Shown: positions 1-8,474, counted from the first letter of the stretch. The stretch is DNA of 18,140 bases from an uncultured Oscillospiraceae bacterium (GCA_944385265.1 CALWWO010000031.1:1-18140); one strand, 5' to 3'. A program made the numbers and translations. The notes: generated from the letters alone by a model not told the origin.

Positions 1-483
1 CTCTTGAAGAAGCGTTTTGTAATCCTGCTGGATAGCGCCGTTTTCTATCGGTTTTAGAATAAATTTTTTAATCATTTGTTTTGCCGCGTCAAATCCGCCG
101 TCTATATATATGGCGGCTATCACGGCCTCCACAGCGTCGGCAAGTATTGACGGACGCTTATTACCGCCGTTATGCAGCTCGCCTTTGCCGAGCTTTAAGT
201 ATTTGCCAAGATCGAGCTTTTTCGCTGTTTCGGCAAGGCTTTGCTCACATACCATGGCTGCCCGCAGTTTTGTCATCTGCCCCTCGGGAAGTGCGTCTCT
301 TGCTTCGTACAAATATTCTGCCGCCACGACTCCAAGCACTGCATCACCTAAAAATTCAAGTCTCTCGTTGCTTTCAATTTTTGGGTGCTTGGTCTCATTT
401 GCGTAAGAGCTGTGTGTCAGAGAATTTTCTAAGATTTTTTTGTTTTTAAAGCTATATCCAAGCTTGGTTTCAAGTTCTGTCAT
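1..483 (-). CDS. rnc: Ribonuclease III, N-terminal part (gene runs off left edge)
   Basis: Double-strand-specific endoribonuclease that processes rRNA precursors and structured mRNAs in the cytoplasm. The 161 visible codons cover the whole catalytic domain. The RNase III signature NERLEFLGDAVLG lies at residues 39-51 with metal-binding Glu40 and Asp47, and a second acidic motif (ADAVEA) lies near residue 117. The sequence leaves the window at DYKTLLQE, where the double-stranded RNA-binding domain normally begins, so that domain is outside. The ATG at 481-483 is preceded by a strong GGGAGG. The gene follows acpP after 103 bases, which matches the Firmicutes acpP-rnc-smc order. A GC-rich hairpin in the gap could attenuate or be cut by the enzyme itself. 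Identity is certain from the signature and the context. Confidence 0.95.
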   Translation of the reverse strand, partial: MTELETKLGYSFKNKKILENSLTHSSYANETKHPKIESNERLEFLGDAVLGVVAAEYLYEARDALPEGQMTKLRAAMVCEQSLAETAKKLDLGKYLKLGKGELHNGGNKRPSILADAVEAVIAAIYIDGGFDAAKQMIKKFILKPIENGAIQQDYKTLLQE

Positions 484-555
484 TTTAACCTCCCTATATC
501 GTTTTGAACGACTGTCATTTTATCGGCAGATAAGCTAATGTCTTTATATAAGTTA

Positions 556-580
556 TTAGGGCGGGGTTGACCCGCCCTAA
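556..580 (-). terminator. GC-rich hairpin between acpP and rnc (weak terminator or processing site)
   Basis: A perfect 10-bp inverted repeat (arms 556-565 and 571-580, loop 5 bases) lies 6 bases beyond the acpP stop. On the minus-strand transcript the 3' arm is followed by UAAUAACUUAUAU, which is not a proper U-tract. It may therefore be a leaky terminator, an mRNA-stabilising 3' end for acpP, or an RNase III cleavage site in the rnc leader. Confidence 0.6.
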
Positions 581-586
581 AGTTTA

Positions 587-820
587 TTACTCCGTAATTG
601 CAGTGATGTAATTTACCACATCGCCCACTGTAACGAGATTTGCCAGCTCTTCATCCGCTGTTTCAGGTATATTAAATTTTTCCTCAAGCTGCATAGTAAA
701 CTCGACTATATCCAAAGAATCAGCCCCCAGGTCGCCGACAAATGAAGTATCCATAGTAACAGAATCAGGACTTACCGAAAACTGCTCGGCAACTAGATCG
801 CGCAATGTTTCAAATATCAT
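587..820 (-). CDS. acpP: Acyl carrier protein
   Basis: Carries fatty acyl intermediates on a 4'-phosphopantetheine arm during type II fatty acid synthesis. The protein is 77 residues, acidic, and of normal length. The attachment motif GADSLDIVE contains the modified Ser35. I chose the ATG at 818-820, because GGAGGTGAG sits 8 bases upstream of it. The GTG three codons earlier lies inside that ribosome binding site and is not a plausible start. The gene follows plsX after 100 bases and precedes rnc. fabD and fabG, often found between plsX and acpP in Firmicutes, are missing here. A consensus promoter in front gives it transcription independent of plsX, consistent with the high demand for ACP. 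Confidence 0.96.
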   Translation of the reverse strand: MIFETLRDLVAEQFSVSPDSVTMDTSFVGDLGADSLDIVEFTMQLEEKFNIPETADEELANLVTVGDVVNYITAITE

Positions 821-864
821 TCTTCTCACCTCCGAGATTCTTGTTCAAAGAAAAGCTTCACATC

Positions 865-877
865 GGAATATTATTCC
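865..877. repeat. 13-bp palindrome overlapping the acpP -10 box
   Basis: GGAATA-T-TATTCC is a perfect 6+1+6 palindrome that covers the whole -10 hexamer and three or more bases on each side. It could be an operator for a dimeric repressor. It does not resemble the FapR or FabT boxes I know. Chance remains possible because the centre is the AT-rich -10 element. Confidence 0.4.
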
Positions 878-896
878 ATTGAGAATGTTTTGTCAA
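868..896 (-). promoter_or_regulatory. acpP promoter, sigma-A type
   Basis: On the minus strand TTGACA (891-896) and TAATAT (868-873) are separated by exactly 17 bases, a near-perfect housekeeping promoter. Transcription should begin around 861, leaving a leader of about 40 bases before acpP. Confidence 0.85.
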
Positions 897-920
897 TCAC
901 TTTTTAGACATTATAAACTA

Positions 921-1955
921 TTATTCGTCTTTAATCTCTTGAGAATACTTCATAAATTCAATATTCTCCTGTATTTTTTCGACAACACCGGCGTTGACCG
1001 TATTTATCGCCTGGCGTACTGCGCTTCTTATCGCGTACGCGTCTGAGGAGCCGTGAGCCTTTATTACAGGCTTATTTATACCTAAAAGAGCTGTTCCACC
1101 GACCTCATCGGGATCCAGCTTTTTTTTGAGCTCCATAACGTCGTCTTTTATAAGCAGCGCGGCTATTTTTGATTTAAAGTTTTTCTTCAGTATGGACTTA
1201 AACTCTGAGAGGATAAACATACCGACGCCTTCCATACCTTTCAGGAAGATATTTCCGGTGAATCCGTCGCATACGGCGACATCGCACGATCCAAGCATTA
1301 CCTCGCGCGCTTCCGTATTTCCTACAAAGTTTATAAGACCTTTGTCGCCCGCTTCTCTAAGAAGCGCGTAAGCTTCTTTGCACAACGCAGTACCCTTTGA
1401 TTCCTCGGTCCCGTTATTTAGCAGGGCAATCCGCGGATTTGATACACCATATACGCTTTTTGCGTAATAAGAGCCCATAAAAGCGAATTGCAACAGGTAT
1501 TCCGGAGTGCATTCGACATTGGCGCCGCAGTCGCAAAGCAGCACACCGCCGTTTTTGTTAGGCAAAAACGGAGAGAGAGCAGCTCTCCTTATTCCTTTTA
1601 TTCTTTTAACGATAAGAGTGGCTCCGGAAAGGAGTGCGCCGGTACTTCCTGCGGAGACCATCGCGTCTCCCGCGCCGTCACGCAACATACGCAGCCCCAC
1701 GCTCATTGAAGAGTCCTTCTTCTGACGCGTTACGGTAGACGGATCGTCACAGTTTGATATGACCTCTGAAGCATGGGCAATCTCGATTTTTGGTGGAAGT
1801 TCTTTTTCCCCAATATCGCGTAGACATTTCAATATTTCGTCGCCTTTGCCGGTGAGTATGATATCTACATCAAATTCTTTTGAGGCCGTTACTGCGCCTT
1901 TTACGATCTCAAAAGGTGCGTTATCGCCGCCCATAGCATCAATAATAATTTTCAT
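921..1955 (-). CDS. plsX: Phosphate acyltransferase PlsX
   Basis: Converts acyl-ACP and phosphate to acyl-phosphate, the donor used by PlsY in the first step of phospholipid synthesis. It is a peripheral membrane enzyme. The 344-residue length fits the family. The N-terminal signature MKIIIDAMGGDNAP and the segments STGALLSGAT and GFTGNIFLKGMEG are characteristic. The start overlaps the trmFO stop by 4 bases (ATGA) with GGAGG upstream, so translation is probably coupled. acpP, the source of its substrate carrier, lies downstream. No FapR-type operator is visible upstream, as expected for a gene inside a longer operon. Confidence 0.96.
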   Translation of the reverse strand: MKIIIDAMGGDNAPFEIVKGAVTASKEFDVDIILTGKGDEILKCLRDIGEKELPPKIEIAHASEVISNCDDPSTVTRQKKDSSMSVGLRMLRDGAGDAMVSAGSTGALLSGATLIVKRIKGIRRAALSPFLPNKNGGVLLCDCGANVECTPEYLLQFAFMGSYYAKSVYGVSNPRIALLNNGTEESKGTALCKEAYALLREAGDKGLINFVGNTEAREVMLGSCDVAVCDGFTGNIFLKGMEGVGMFILSEFKSILKKNFKSKIAALLIKDDVMELKKKLDPDEVGGTALLGINKPVIKAHGSSDAYAIRSAVRQAINTVNAGVVEKIQENIEFMKYSQEIKDE

Positions 1956-3262
1956 ATTGCTTTATCCTCCAGCAGTGTATCGATTATTTTAAGCGAACGC
2001 GTCGCGAGAGCCTCATTTTTATTTCTTTTGCCCTTCACATGATATCCGAGAGGAGAAATGATGCCGAAGTTTATATTCATCGGCTGGAAATTTACGATAG
2101 TTTCATTGCAAATATAAAGCGAAAGAGCGCCTATTGCCGTTTCTGCCGGAAAATCTATAGGGTCAAGTCCGGAAAGTCTCCGCGCGGTCTCTATTCCGAC
2201 GAGCAGACCGGACGCGGCGGATTCAACGTATCCTTCGACGCCTGTGATCTGACCGGCAAAGCTTATCCTCAGCTCTGATTTAAGCCTGTAATATCTGTCA
2301 AGCAGCTTTGGTGAGTTTAGGTAAGTATTGCGGTGCATAACTCCGTAACGCACGAATTCAGCGTTTTTAAGCGCCGGTATCATAGAAAATACGCGCCTCT
2401 GTTCGCCGAATTTAAGATGCGTCTGAAAGCCGACTATATTGTAAATACTGCCCTCGGCGTTGTCGCGCCGCAGCTGCGCGACGGCATATGGATCTTCGCC
2501 GGTTTTAGGATCTCTGAGTCCCACAGGCTTTAACGGTCCGTATCTGAGAGTATCTACGCCCCTGCGCGCCATGACCTCAACAGGCATACATCCTTCAAAT
2601 ACGCCGCCGTCGTCAAATCCGTGTATCTCTGCCTCTTTGGCGGTGCACAGCTCTTTCCAAAACGCCGTATATTCGTCTTTATTCATCGGACAGTTTATAT
2701 AATCGGCGCTTCCCTTCCCGTAACGGGAGGCAAAAAATGCGCTTTCCATATCGACGCTCTCTTTTGTTATTATAGGCGCCGCAGCGTCGTAAAAATTTAA
2801 AAATCTTTCATCGCCGCATAATCCGGCTATCGGCGCTGTAAGCGCGTCAGATGTAAGCGGTCCCGTCGCTATTATGACTTCGCCATCAGGAATGCTATCC
2901 GCTTCATGATTTTTAACAATTATATTCGGGTGCTCCGTTATTTTTTTTGTTATCATACCGGAAAACGATTCTCTATCGACGGCAAGCGCGCCTCCTGCCG
3001 GAAGCTTTGTGCTGTCTGCACACAGCATTATAAGACTGCCAAGACGGCGCATCTCCTCTTTGAGCAACCCTACGGCATTGGTAAGTTCGTCACTGCGAAG
3101 CGAGTTTGAGCACACGAGTTCCCCGTATTTGTCAGAAACGTGCGCAGGCGTTTTTTTGCTCGGCTTCATCTCCAGAAGCTCTACCTTAACGCCGCGGTTT
3201 GCAAGCTGCCACGATGCCTCACACCCGGCAAGCCCTGCGCCGATAACTGTAACTTTATCCAT
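1952..3262 (-). CDS. trmFO: FAD/folate-dependent tRNA m5U54 methyltransferase TrmFO
   Basis: Methylates U54 of the tRNA T-loop, taking the carbon from methylenetetrahydrofolate and electrons through FAD. The 436 residues match the family. An FAD-binding Rossmann motif VIGAGLAGCEA begins at residue 5. The conserved CSNSLRSDELTNAVG segment near residue 51 and the second conserved cysteine in GCMPVEVMARRG near residue 224 are the two cysteine regions used in catalysis. The start codon shares one base with the topA stop (TAATG). Its own ribosome binding site is weak, so it probably depends on translational coupling to topA. dprA-topA-trmFO is a conserved Firmicutes order. Confidence 0.97.
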   Translation of the reverse strand: MDKVTVIGAGLAGCEASWQLANRGVKVELLEMKPSKKTPAHVSDKYGELVCSNSLRSDELTNAVGLLKEEMRRLGSLIMLCADSTKLPAGGALAVDRESFSGMITKKITEHPNIIVKNHEADSIPDGEVIIATGPLTSDALTAPIAGLCGDERFLNFYDAAAPIITKESVDMESAFFASRYGKGSADYINCPMNKDEYTAFWKELCTAKEAEIHGFDDGGVFEGCMPVEVMARRGVDTLRYGPLKPVGLRDPKTGEDPYAVAQLRRDNAEGSIYNIVGFQTHLKFGEQRRVFSMIPALKNAEFVRYGVMHRNTYLNSPKLLDRYYRLKSELRISFAGQITGVEGYVESAASGLLVGIETARRLSGLDPIDFPAETAIGALSLYICNETIVNFQPMNINFGIISPLGYHVKGKRNKNEALATRSLKIIDTLLEDKAI

Positions 3263-5502
3263 TATTCAACCGCTTTCTTGCGCCTGCCTCGAGCTGTAGC
3301 GGCAGGTTTTTTAGTGCCCTTTTCTTCAGTGGCAGTATCGTCTGTAGTCTTCGGCTCGGCTTCTTCGCCGGCTTTCTCATCCTTGGCTTTCTTTTTATAA
3401 CCGCGTTTATCCTCCGGCACGAATCTTGAGCATTTTTCATTTATACAAAACGGTTTATTGAACCCGCGTCCGGATTTTTTGAACATAGTATGCCCACATT
3501 CAGGGCATACGTCTTTAACAGGTACGTCCCATGTCATAAAACCGCATGCAGCTCCCTTTTCGCACGCATAATAAGTATATCCGTTCTTTGAGGTGCGTTT
3601 AAGGATCCGCGATCCGCATTTTGGGCATTTACCGGGCATTTCTATAACGAGAGGCTTTGTAAACGTGCATTCCGGATACCCCGGGCAAGCCAAGAATCTT
3701 CCGAATCTTCCGCTTTTTATTACCATTTTTCTGCCGCATACATCGCATATCTCATCGGTTTCTTCAGCGGGGACTTTTATCCGCTCGCCGTCGAGCGCCT
3801 TTTCCGCTTCTTCAAGCGAATGCTCAAACGGGGTATAAAATTCCCGCAAAACGCTTTTCCAGTCTTTTTCACCCTTTTCGACATTGTCCAGCTCGTCTTC
3901 CATCTTTGCTGTGAATTTAAGATCGACTATATCGCTGAAACGCTCTTTCATAAGCTTTGTGACGACTTCGCCAAGCGGCGTCGGGCGAAGGTATTTTCCC
4001 TCTTTGACCACATACTCCCTGGCGAGTATGGTGGATACTGTCGGCGCGTATGTGCTCGGTCTGCCGACTCCGGTCTCCTCCATAGCTTTTATAAGCGTGG
4101 CTTCAGTATAGCGTGAGGGCGGCTGAGTAAACTTCTGCTCCGTCTTTATATTTTCAAGCTTGACCTCTTCCCCCTCGCTCAGGTCAGGAAGCGGAGACTT
4201 ATCTTCTTCCTTCTCCTCGTCGCGGCTTTCCTCATATACGGCTGTATAGCCAGGGAATTTGATAACAGACCTGTTGGCTTTAAACGTGTATCCGGCGGAT
4301 TCGACGTCTATAGTAAGGCTGTCGTATATGGCGACGGACATCTGCGAGGAGAGAAAACGGCTCCAGATAAGCCTGTAAAGTCTGTACTGGTCATTATTGA
4401 GGCTGCCTTTGATGCTTTCCGGCGTCAAAAATACGTTTGACGGGCGGATCGCCTCGTGCGCGTCCTGCGCGGTGCTCTTTGTTTTAAATTTCCTCGGCGT
4501 GCCCGGATGATATTCCGCGCCGAATCTCTCTATTATATAATCCTTTGCCGAAGCCATTGCCTCGTCGGATAATCTAAGTGAATCGGTCCTCATATATGTT
4601 ATAAGTCCGATCGTGCCCTGTCCTTCGATATCAACGCCCTCATAAAGCTGCTGCGCGATACTCATAGTGCGTCTTGGCGTCATACCGAGCCGCCGTGAAG
4701 CTTCCTGCTGGAGAGTAGATGTTATAAACGGCGGAGACGGCGATCGCTTTTTATCGGTCCGCTTTACCGAAGATATGATAAACGGCGATTTTTTGACTGC
4801 TGCCGCGACTTCTTCGACTTCTTCGGCGTTGTTCAATTCGGTTTTCTTACCGTTTTTTCCGTAAAACGACACAGTAAAGCGCCCCGGTTTTCCGATACGG
4901 CTCAGATCTGCGTCAAAATTCCAGTATTCTTTCGGTATAAATGCACGAATTTCCTCTTCCCTGTCTGTTACCATCCGTGTAGCGACAGACTGCACGCGCC
5001 CGGCTGAGAGACCGCGTTTTATTTTTCTCCAGAGCAAGGGGCTTATTTTATACCCGACTATACGGTCGAGTATCCTGCGGGCTTGCTGCGCGTCCACAAG
5101 ATCCTGATCGATCTTTCGCGGATGTTGCATGCTTTCCTGAACTACCTTTTTTGTTATCTCATTAAAAGTAACTCGCGCGGTCTTATCATCGTCAAGCTCG
5201 AGCAGCTCCTTGAGATGCCACGAAATAGCTTCGCCCTCGCGGTCCGGGTCCGTTGCGAGATAGACTATTTTACTGTTTTTTGCCGCTTTTTTTAACTCTT
5301 TTATAGTGTCTTCTCTGCCCTTGACAGGACCGTATTCCGGCTTGAAATCGTTTTCTATATCCACACCCATTTTGCTCTTCGGTAAATCGCGAAGATGACC
5401 CATGGATGCCGTTACCTTATAATCGCTTCCCAGATATTTTCCGATAGTTTTCGCCTTTGCCGGCGATTCTACAATTACAAGATTAGTTTTTGTTGCTGCC
5501 AT
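3262..5502 (-). CDS. topA: DNA topoisomerase I (type IA)
   Basis: Relaxes negative supercoils by transient single-strand cleavage. I start the protein at the ATG 5500-5502 (746 residues, MAATKTNLVIVESPAKA), which is the normal N-terminus and has GAGGTGAG upstream. A longer in-frame opening up to 5574 lies in dprA and is not used. The TOPRIM domain holds Glu12 and the DPDREGE acidic cluster at 85-91. The catalytic Tyr303 is in GLITYMRTDSLRLSD. Three C-terminal C4 zinc-ribbon repeats begin near residues 585, 625 and 665, followed by a 42-residue Lys/Glu-rich tail ending in GRRKK. The gene starts 16 bases after dprA; the dprA stop overlaps the topA ribosome binding site. Confidence 0.97.
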   Translation of the reverse strand: MAATKTNLVIVESPAKAKTIGKYLGSDYKVTASMGHLRDLPKSKMGVDIENDFKPEYGPVKGREDTIKELKKAAKNSKIVYLATDPDREGEAISWHLKELLELDDDKTARVTFNEITKKVVQESMQHPRKIDQDLVDAQQARRILDRIVGYKISPLLWRKIKRGLSAGRVQSVATRMVTDREEEIRAFIPKEYWNFDADLSRIGKPGRFTVSFYGKNGKKTELNNAEEVEEVAAAVKKSPFIISSVKRTDKKRSPSPPFITSTLQQEASRRLGMTPRRTMSIAQQLYEGVDIEGQGTIGLITYMRTDSLRLSDEAMASAKDYIIERFGAEYHPGTPRKFKTKSTAQDAHEAIRPSNVFLTPESIKGSLNNDQYRLYRLIWSRFLSSQMSVAIYDSLTIDVESAGYTFKANRSVIKFPGYTAVYEESRDEEKEEDKSPLPDLSEGEEVKLENIKTEQKFTQPPSRYTEATLIKAMEETGVGRPSTYAPTVSTILAREYVVKEGKYLRPTPLGEVVTKLMKERFSDIVDLKFTAKMEDELDNVEKGEKDWKSVLREFYTPFEHSLEEAEKALDGERIKVPAEETDEICDVCGRKMVIKSGRFGRFLACPGYPECTFTKPLVIEMPGKCPKCGSRILKRTSKNGYTYYACEKGAACGFMTWDVPVKDVCPECGHTMFKKSGRGFNKPFCINEKCSRFVPEDKRGYKKKAKDEKAGEEAEPKTTDDTATEEKGTKKPAATARGRRKKAVE

Positions 5503-5518
5503 CTGAAACTTTCTCACC

Positions 5519-6766
5519 TCAAACTTTAAGTAAAACATCAAGAGCGAAATTTTTGCCCGGATACTGAGCAACATATCCCTTTATCTCAAGCATCGTAAGC
5601 GCCGACAGCGCTTTTGAGGCAGGTAGTCCGCTTCTTGAAATGATTTCATCTATATGCATAGCAGTGTCGCTGCTCATTACGCCGACAACGGCTTTCTCGT
5701 CATCATCCAGCAAGTCCGGCGTCTTATATAAGTCAATATATTCTATGCTTTTTGTATTGTCAATCGCTAATTTTGTCGGCTTCGGACTGTTTAGCGAAAC
5801 ATTCTCCGCATTTTCAGGCTTTTTTTCCTTTTCAAAAGTATCAGTCTCTATATTATTTTCACTTTCGCTTTGACGTATGTTGAGCTTATCGGGATACAGT
5901 GCTATATATTCTTCTGCCAGCTGATATCCCGATGTAACGATCGCCGCACCGTCGCGCAGAAGTGAATTTGATCCCATAAAGCCGGATTTGTTTATGTCGC
6001 CGGGCACGGCAAAGACGTCGCGTCCCTGCTCGGCAGCTCTTGACGCCGTTATCAATGCGCCTGATTTTTCAGGAGCTTCTACCACCAAAACGCCGACGGA
6101 AAGACCGCTGATGATCCTGTTCCTAATTGGAAAATTTTTCCCAATCGGCGGAGTGCCCGGCGGAAATTCGGAAATTATAGCGCCGTGTTTATATACTTCT
6201 TTAAATAGTCCTCTGTTTTCATAGGGATACAGCACATCTATACCTGACCCTAAAACGGCGATTACGCTCCCGCCGCCTTTTATTGCTCCTCTTGCAGCGG
6301 CGGAGTCTATTCCTACAGCCATGCCTGTTACGACAAGTCCGCCGCAGAAGGCGTACTCTCTTGCTATCTTTTCAGCACTGGATGAGCCGTATGTGCTGCA
6401 TTTTCTAGTCCCAACTATTGCGACGGCAGGCTCGTCATCAACATCCGGCATTCGTCCAAGCACGTACAGTACCGTAGGAGGAGCGTATATATTGCGAAGC
6501 CTGTCCGGATAATCGGAATCGTTCAGCGTTATTATCCTGACTTTATGTCGGCGGCAAAAATCGACTGTATCTACAGATTTTTTGATGCTCTTATCTTTCA
6601 ATCCCTGAAGCTCGGATTTTTTCAACCATCCTATTTTTCTAAAATCATCTTCGCGTGCAAAATACACTTTTTCGGGCGAGCCAAAATACTCTATAAGTTT
6701 TTGGGCAGTATTAGGTCCGACTTTATCTCTTGTTGAAAGCCATATCCAATATTTAAGCGCCGCCAT
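5519..6766 (-). CDS. dprA: DNA-processing protein DprA/Smf
   Basis: Binds incoming single-stranded DNA and loads RecA in natural transformation; also present in many bacteria without known competence. The ATG at 6764-6766 (415 residues) has GGGGAG 8 bases upstream and is preferred over the GTG at 6773-6775. After an N-terminal helix-hairpin-helix-like region, the DprA Rossmann core shows AIVGTRKCSTYG, TGMAVGIDSAAA, GSGIDVLYPYEN, FPIRNRIISGLS and SGALITASRAAEQGR. A polar insert of about 50 residues follows, then a C-terminal winged-helix-like domain (MHIDEIISRSGLP). It sits between an RNA methyltransferase gene and topA with short gaps. Function in uptake cannot be judged from this gene alone. 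Confidence 0.95.
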   Translation of the reverse strand: MAALKYWIWLSTRDKVGPNTAQKLIEYFGSPEKVYFAREDDFRKIGWLKKSELQGLKDKSIKKSVDTVDFCRRHKVRIITLNDSDYPDRLRNIYAPPTVLYVLGRMPDVDDEPAVAIVGTRKCSTYGSSSAEKIAREYAFCGGLVVTGMAVGIDSAAARGAIKGGGSVIAVLGSGIDVLYPYENRGLFKEVYKHGAIISEFPPGTPPIGKNFPIRNRIISGLSVGVLVVEAPEKSGALITASRAAEQGRDVFAVPGDINKSGFMGSNSLLRDGAAIVTSGYQLAEEYIALYPDKLNIRQSESENNIETDTFEKEKKPENAENVSLNSPKPTKLAIDNTKSIEYIDLYKTPDLLDDDEKAVVGVMSSDTAMHIDEIISRSGLPASKALSALTMLEIKGYVAQYPGKNFALDVLLKV

Positions 6767-6785
6767 CTCGCCCACTCCCCTTCTG

Positions 6786-7544
6786 TTACATATTTGCTTT
6801 TGCCATTTCCCACATTATGACCGACGCCGCGACCCCTGCGTTTAAAGATTCGCATTGTTCGGTAATAGGTATTATAATGTGTTCGCTGCACATGTTCATT
6901 ATCCTGTCGCTTAATCCGCCGCCCTCGTTGCCGACTGCGACAGTTACGCCTTTCAAATCTATCTCCGTTATATTCCTGCTCCTGTCGCTGAGGCTTGCGC
7001 CATACAAAATTAAACCGCTTTTTAAATATCTGTCAAGCTCTTCATACTTTATTTCGATTATATTGCACCTAAAAACGGCTCCCATAGAAGCGCGCACACT
7101 TTTTAAATTATACGGATCGCTGCATTCGCCAAGCAGTATGATTGAATTTATCCCGAATGCATCTGCACTTCGTAGGATAGTCCCAAGATTGCCGGGATCC
7201 TGGATATTCTCCAGTAAGATATTTTTGCCTTTTATATCAAGTGGATTTGAAGTGCCTGGGATTTTACATATAAATATTATATCCTGCGGATTTTTCTGAG
7301 AGGACGCGTATTCGAGTATATCGCGGCTTAAATGGAATATTTGTATATTTGGTGGTATATCACCGTCAAATCCATCGCACACAAACACGCTCTCGATATC
7401 TGCATCCCACATGACCGCCTCGTAAAACAGTTTTTTACCTTCGCAGACAAATGCCCTGTTTTCGCGCCTGAAGCTCCGGCTTGAAGCGAGTTTTCTAAGC
7501 CGCACGATATTTGGATTTCGCCTGCTTGTTATTTTTTCGATCAT
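6786..7544 (-). CDS. TrmH/SpoU-family RNA 2'-O-methyltransferase
   Basis: Predicted S-adenosylmethionine-dependent 2'-O-ribose methyltransferase with a SPOUT trefoil-knot fold. The 252 residues comprise an N-terminal substrate-binding domain (ITSRRNPNIVRLRKL to about residue 100) and a C-terminal catalytic domain. The family motifs are present: motif 1 ENIQDPGNLGTILRSADAFG with its Asn-Arg pair, motif 2 VAVGNEGGGL, and motif 3 ESLNAGVAASV. Whether the target is 23S rRNA (RlmB/YsgA type) or tRNA cannot be decided from sequence. It starts the run that continues into dprA 19 bases downstream. The ribosome binding site GGGAG is about 12 bases from the ATG. An aroD-distal hairpin lies in the 84-base gap upstream. 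Confidence 0.92.
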   Translation of the reverse strand: MIEKITSRRNPNIVRLRKLASSRSFRRENRAFVCEGKKLFYEAVMWDADIESVFVCDGFDGDIPPNIQIFHLSRDILEYASSQKNPQDIIFICKIPGTSNPLDIKGKNILLENIQDPGNLGTILRSADAFGINSIILLGECSDPYNLKSVRASMGAVFRCNIIEIKYEELDRYLKSGLILYGASLSDRSRNITEIDLKGVTVAVGNEGGGLSDRIMNMCSEHIIIPITEQCESLNAGVAASVIMWEMAKANM

Positions 7545-7577
7545 CGTTTATTTCAGCTCCCGACTTATTTTAAAAGC

Positions 7578-7611
7578 AAAGCTGTGGCAGCATATTTGCC
7601 GCCGCAGCTTT
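7578..7611 (-). terminator. Imperfect hairpin after aroD, probable terminator
   Basis: A 14-bp stem with one mismatch and one G-U pair (AAAGCTGCGGCGGC / GCTGCCACAGCTTT, loop 6 bases) lies 17 bases past the aroD stop on the minus strand. It is followed by GCTTTTAAAAT, a short T-run, so it is likely a moderate intrinsic terminator separating aroD from the RNA methyltransferase operon. Confidence 0.6.
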
Positions 7612-7628
7612 AGACACTTAATTTTGCC

Positions 7629-8390
7629 CTACATCGCTTTGTGCAAAATATCGAGAATACGGCTCAAGTCATCGGCTGAGAGCTGCCCAGGCGCAGAGCC
7701 CTGCCCCACTGCACCAAACGACATAGAGGAGCCAAATGTCCCGCCGGAGATCCTGCTTATAACACCGAGAGACGACATAGACATCGTAATAATAGGACGA
7801 TCCGCATATTTTTCATACATCTCGTTTGTAGCTGCCAAAAGAGTCAGCACGTCCTCTTTACAGTTGGGCATTACTGCGATTTTCGGTATATCAGCTCCCA
7901 TATCCTGCATTTTACGAAGTCTGTACACTATATCATTTTTACTGGGTGTAGAAGAAAAGTCGTGATTTGAACCGATAACCGGAAGTCCAGCATTATGGAC
8001 GTTATCAATATTTCTGCGGGCGATGTCATCACCGGAGAATATTTCTATATCGACAATGTCGGCATATCCGCTTTCTGCGACTGCTTTATTCATATTTGTA
8101 TAAGGGACTGAGGCAATGACTCTCTCTCCGCCCTCGTCTTTAGTGCGAAAGGTGAATAGCAACGGCATATCCTCCAGTGCACTGCGGAGCTTTTCAAGTA
8201 CCTGAAGCACTTTTTCAAGATTCAGCGCTTTTTCATAGAAATCGGCGCGCCATTCTACAACATCTATATCTCTGCCTTTAAAGCTTTTTGCAGTTTTTAT
8301 AATTTCATCTGCCGTTCTTCCGACGATAGGTACTATAATACCGGTACGTCCGGCGCCGATTTCATAGCCGCGGACTTTAACTGTTTTCAT
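7629..8390 (-). CDS. aroD: Type I 3-dehydroquinate dehydratase
   Basis: Third step of the shikimate pathway: dehydrates 3-dehydroquinate to 3-dehydroshikimate through a Schiff base. The 253-residue length is normal for the class I enzyme. Catalytic residues fall at positions familiar from enterobacterial enzymes: Glu46 in VEWRAD, His143 in SNHDFSSTP, and the Schiff-base Lys170 in PKIAVMPN. C-terminal substrate-binding segments MSMSSLGVISRISGG and SAPGQLS are intact. No other shikimate genes are nearby, so it stands as a single-gene unit with its own promoter and a terminator-like hairpin. The ribosome binding site (AAAGG) is only moderate and about 12 bases from the ATG. Confidence 0.96.
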   Translation of the reverse strand: MKTVKVRGYEIGAGRTGIIVPIVGRTADEIIKTAKSFKGRDIDVVEWRADFYEKALNLEKVLQVLEKLRSALEDMPLLFTFRTKDEGGERVIASVPYTNMNKAVAESGYADIVDIEIFSGDDIARRNIDNVHNAGLPVIGSNHDFSSTPSKNDIVYRLRKMQDMGADIPKIAVMPNCKEDVLTLLAATNEMYEKYADRPIITMSMSSLGVISRISGGTFGSSMSFGAVGQGSAPGQLSADDLSRILDILHKAM

Positions 8391-8446
8391 AATATTAATC
8401 GGCCTTTCTTACTGTAGTTTAGTTAAATCTCAAGTCTTTGCAACAA

Positions 8447-8474
8447 ATTATAGCACTCAAAATTGATTTGTAAA
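8447..8474 (-). promoter_or_regulatory. aroD promoter, sigma-A type
   Basis: On the minus strand TTTACA (8469-8474), a 16-base spacer, and a perfect TATAAT (8447-8452) preceded by TGC, an extended -10. The predicted start near 8440 gives a leader of about 50 bases. The rest of the 158-base gap between the GNAT gene and aroD shows no gene and no clear terminator. Confidence 0.8.

Noticed and set aside
820..829. GTG start giving an 80-residue acyl carrier protein
   Set aside because: The GTG is inside the GGAGGTGAG ribosome binding site; the ATG at 820 is correctly spaced.
5503..5574. 24-residue N-terminal extension of topoisomerase I
   Set aside because: It lies inside dprA, and the ATG at 5502 begins exactly at the conserved family N-terminus with a ribosome binding site.
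6817..7299. 160-codon plus-strand open frame opposite the RNA methyltransferase gene
   Set aside because: Antisense shadow; the minus-strand frame holds all three SpoU motifs.
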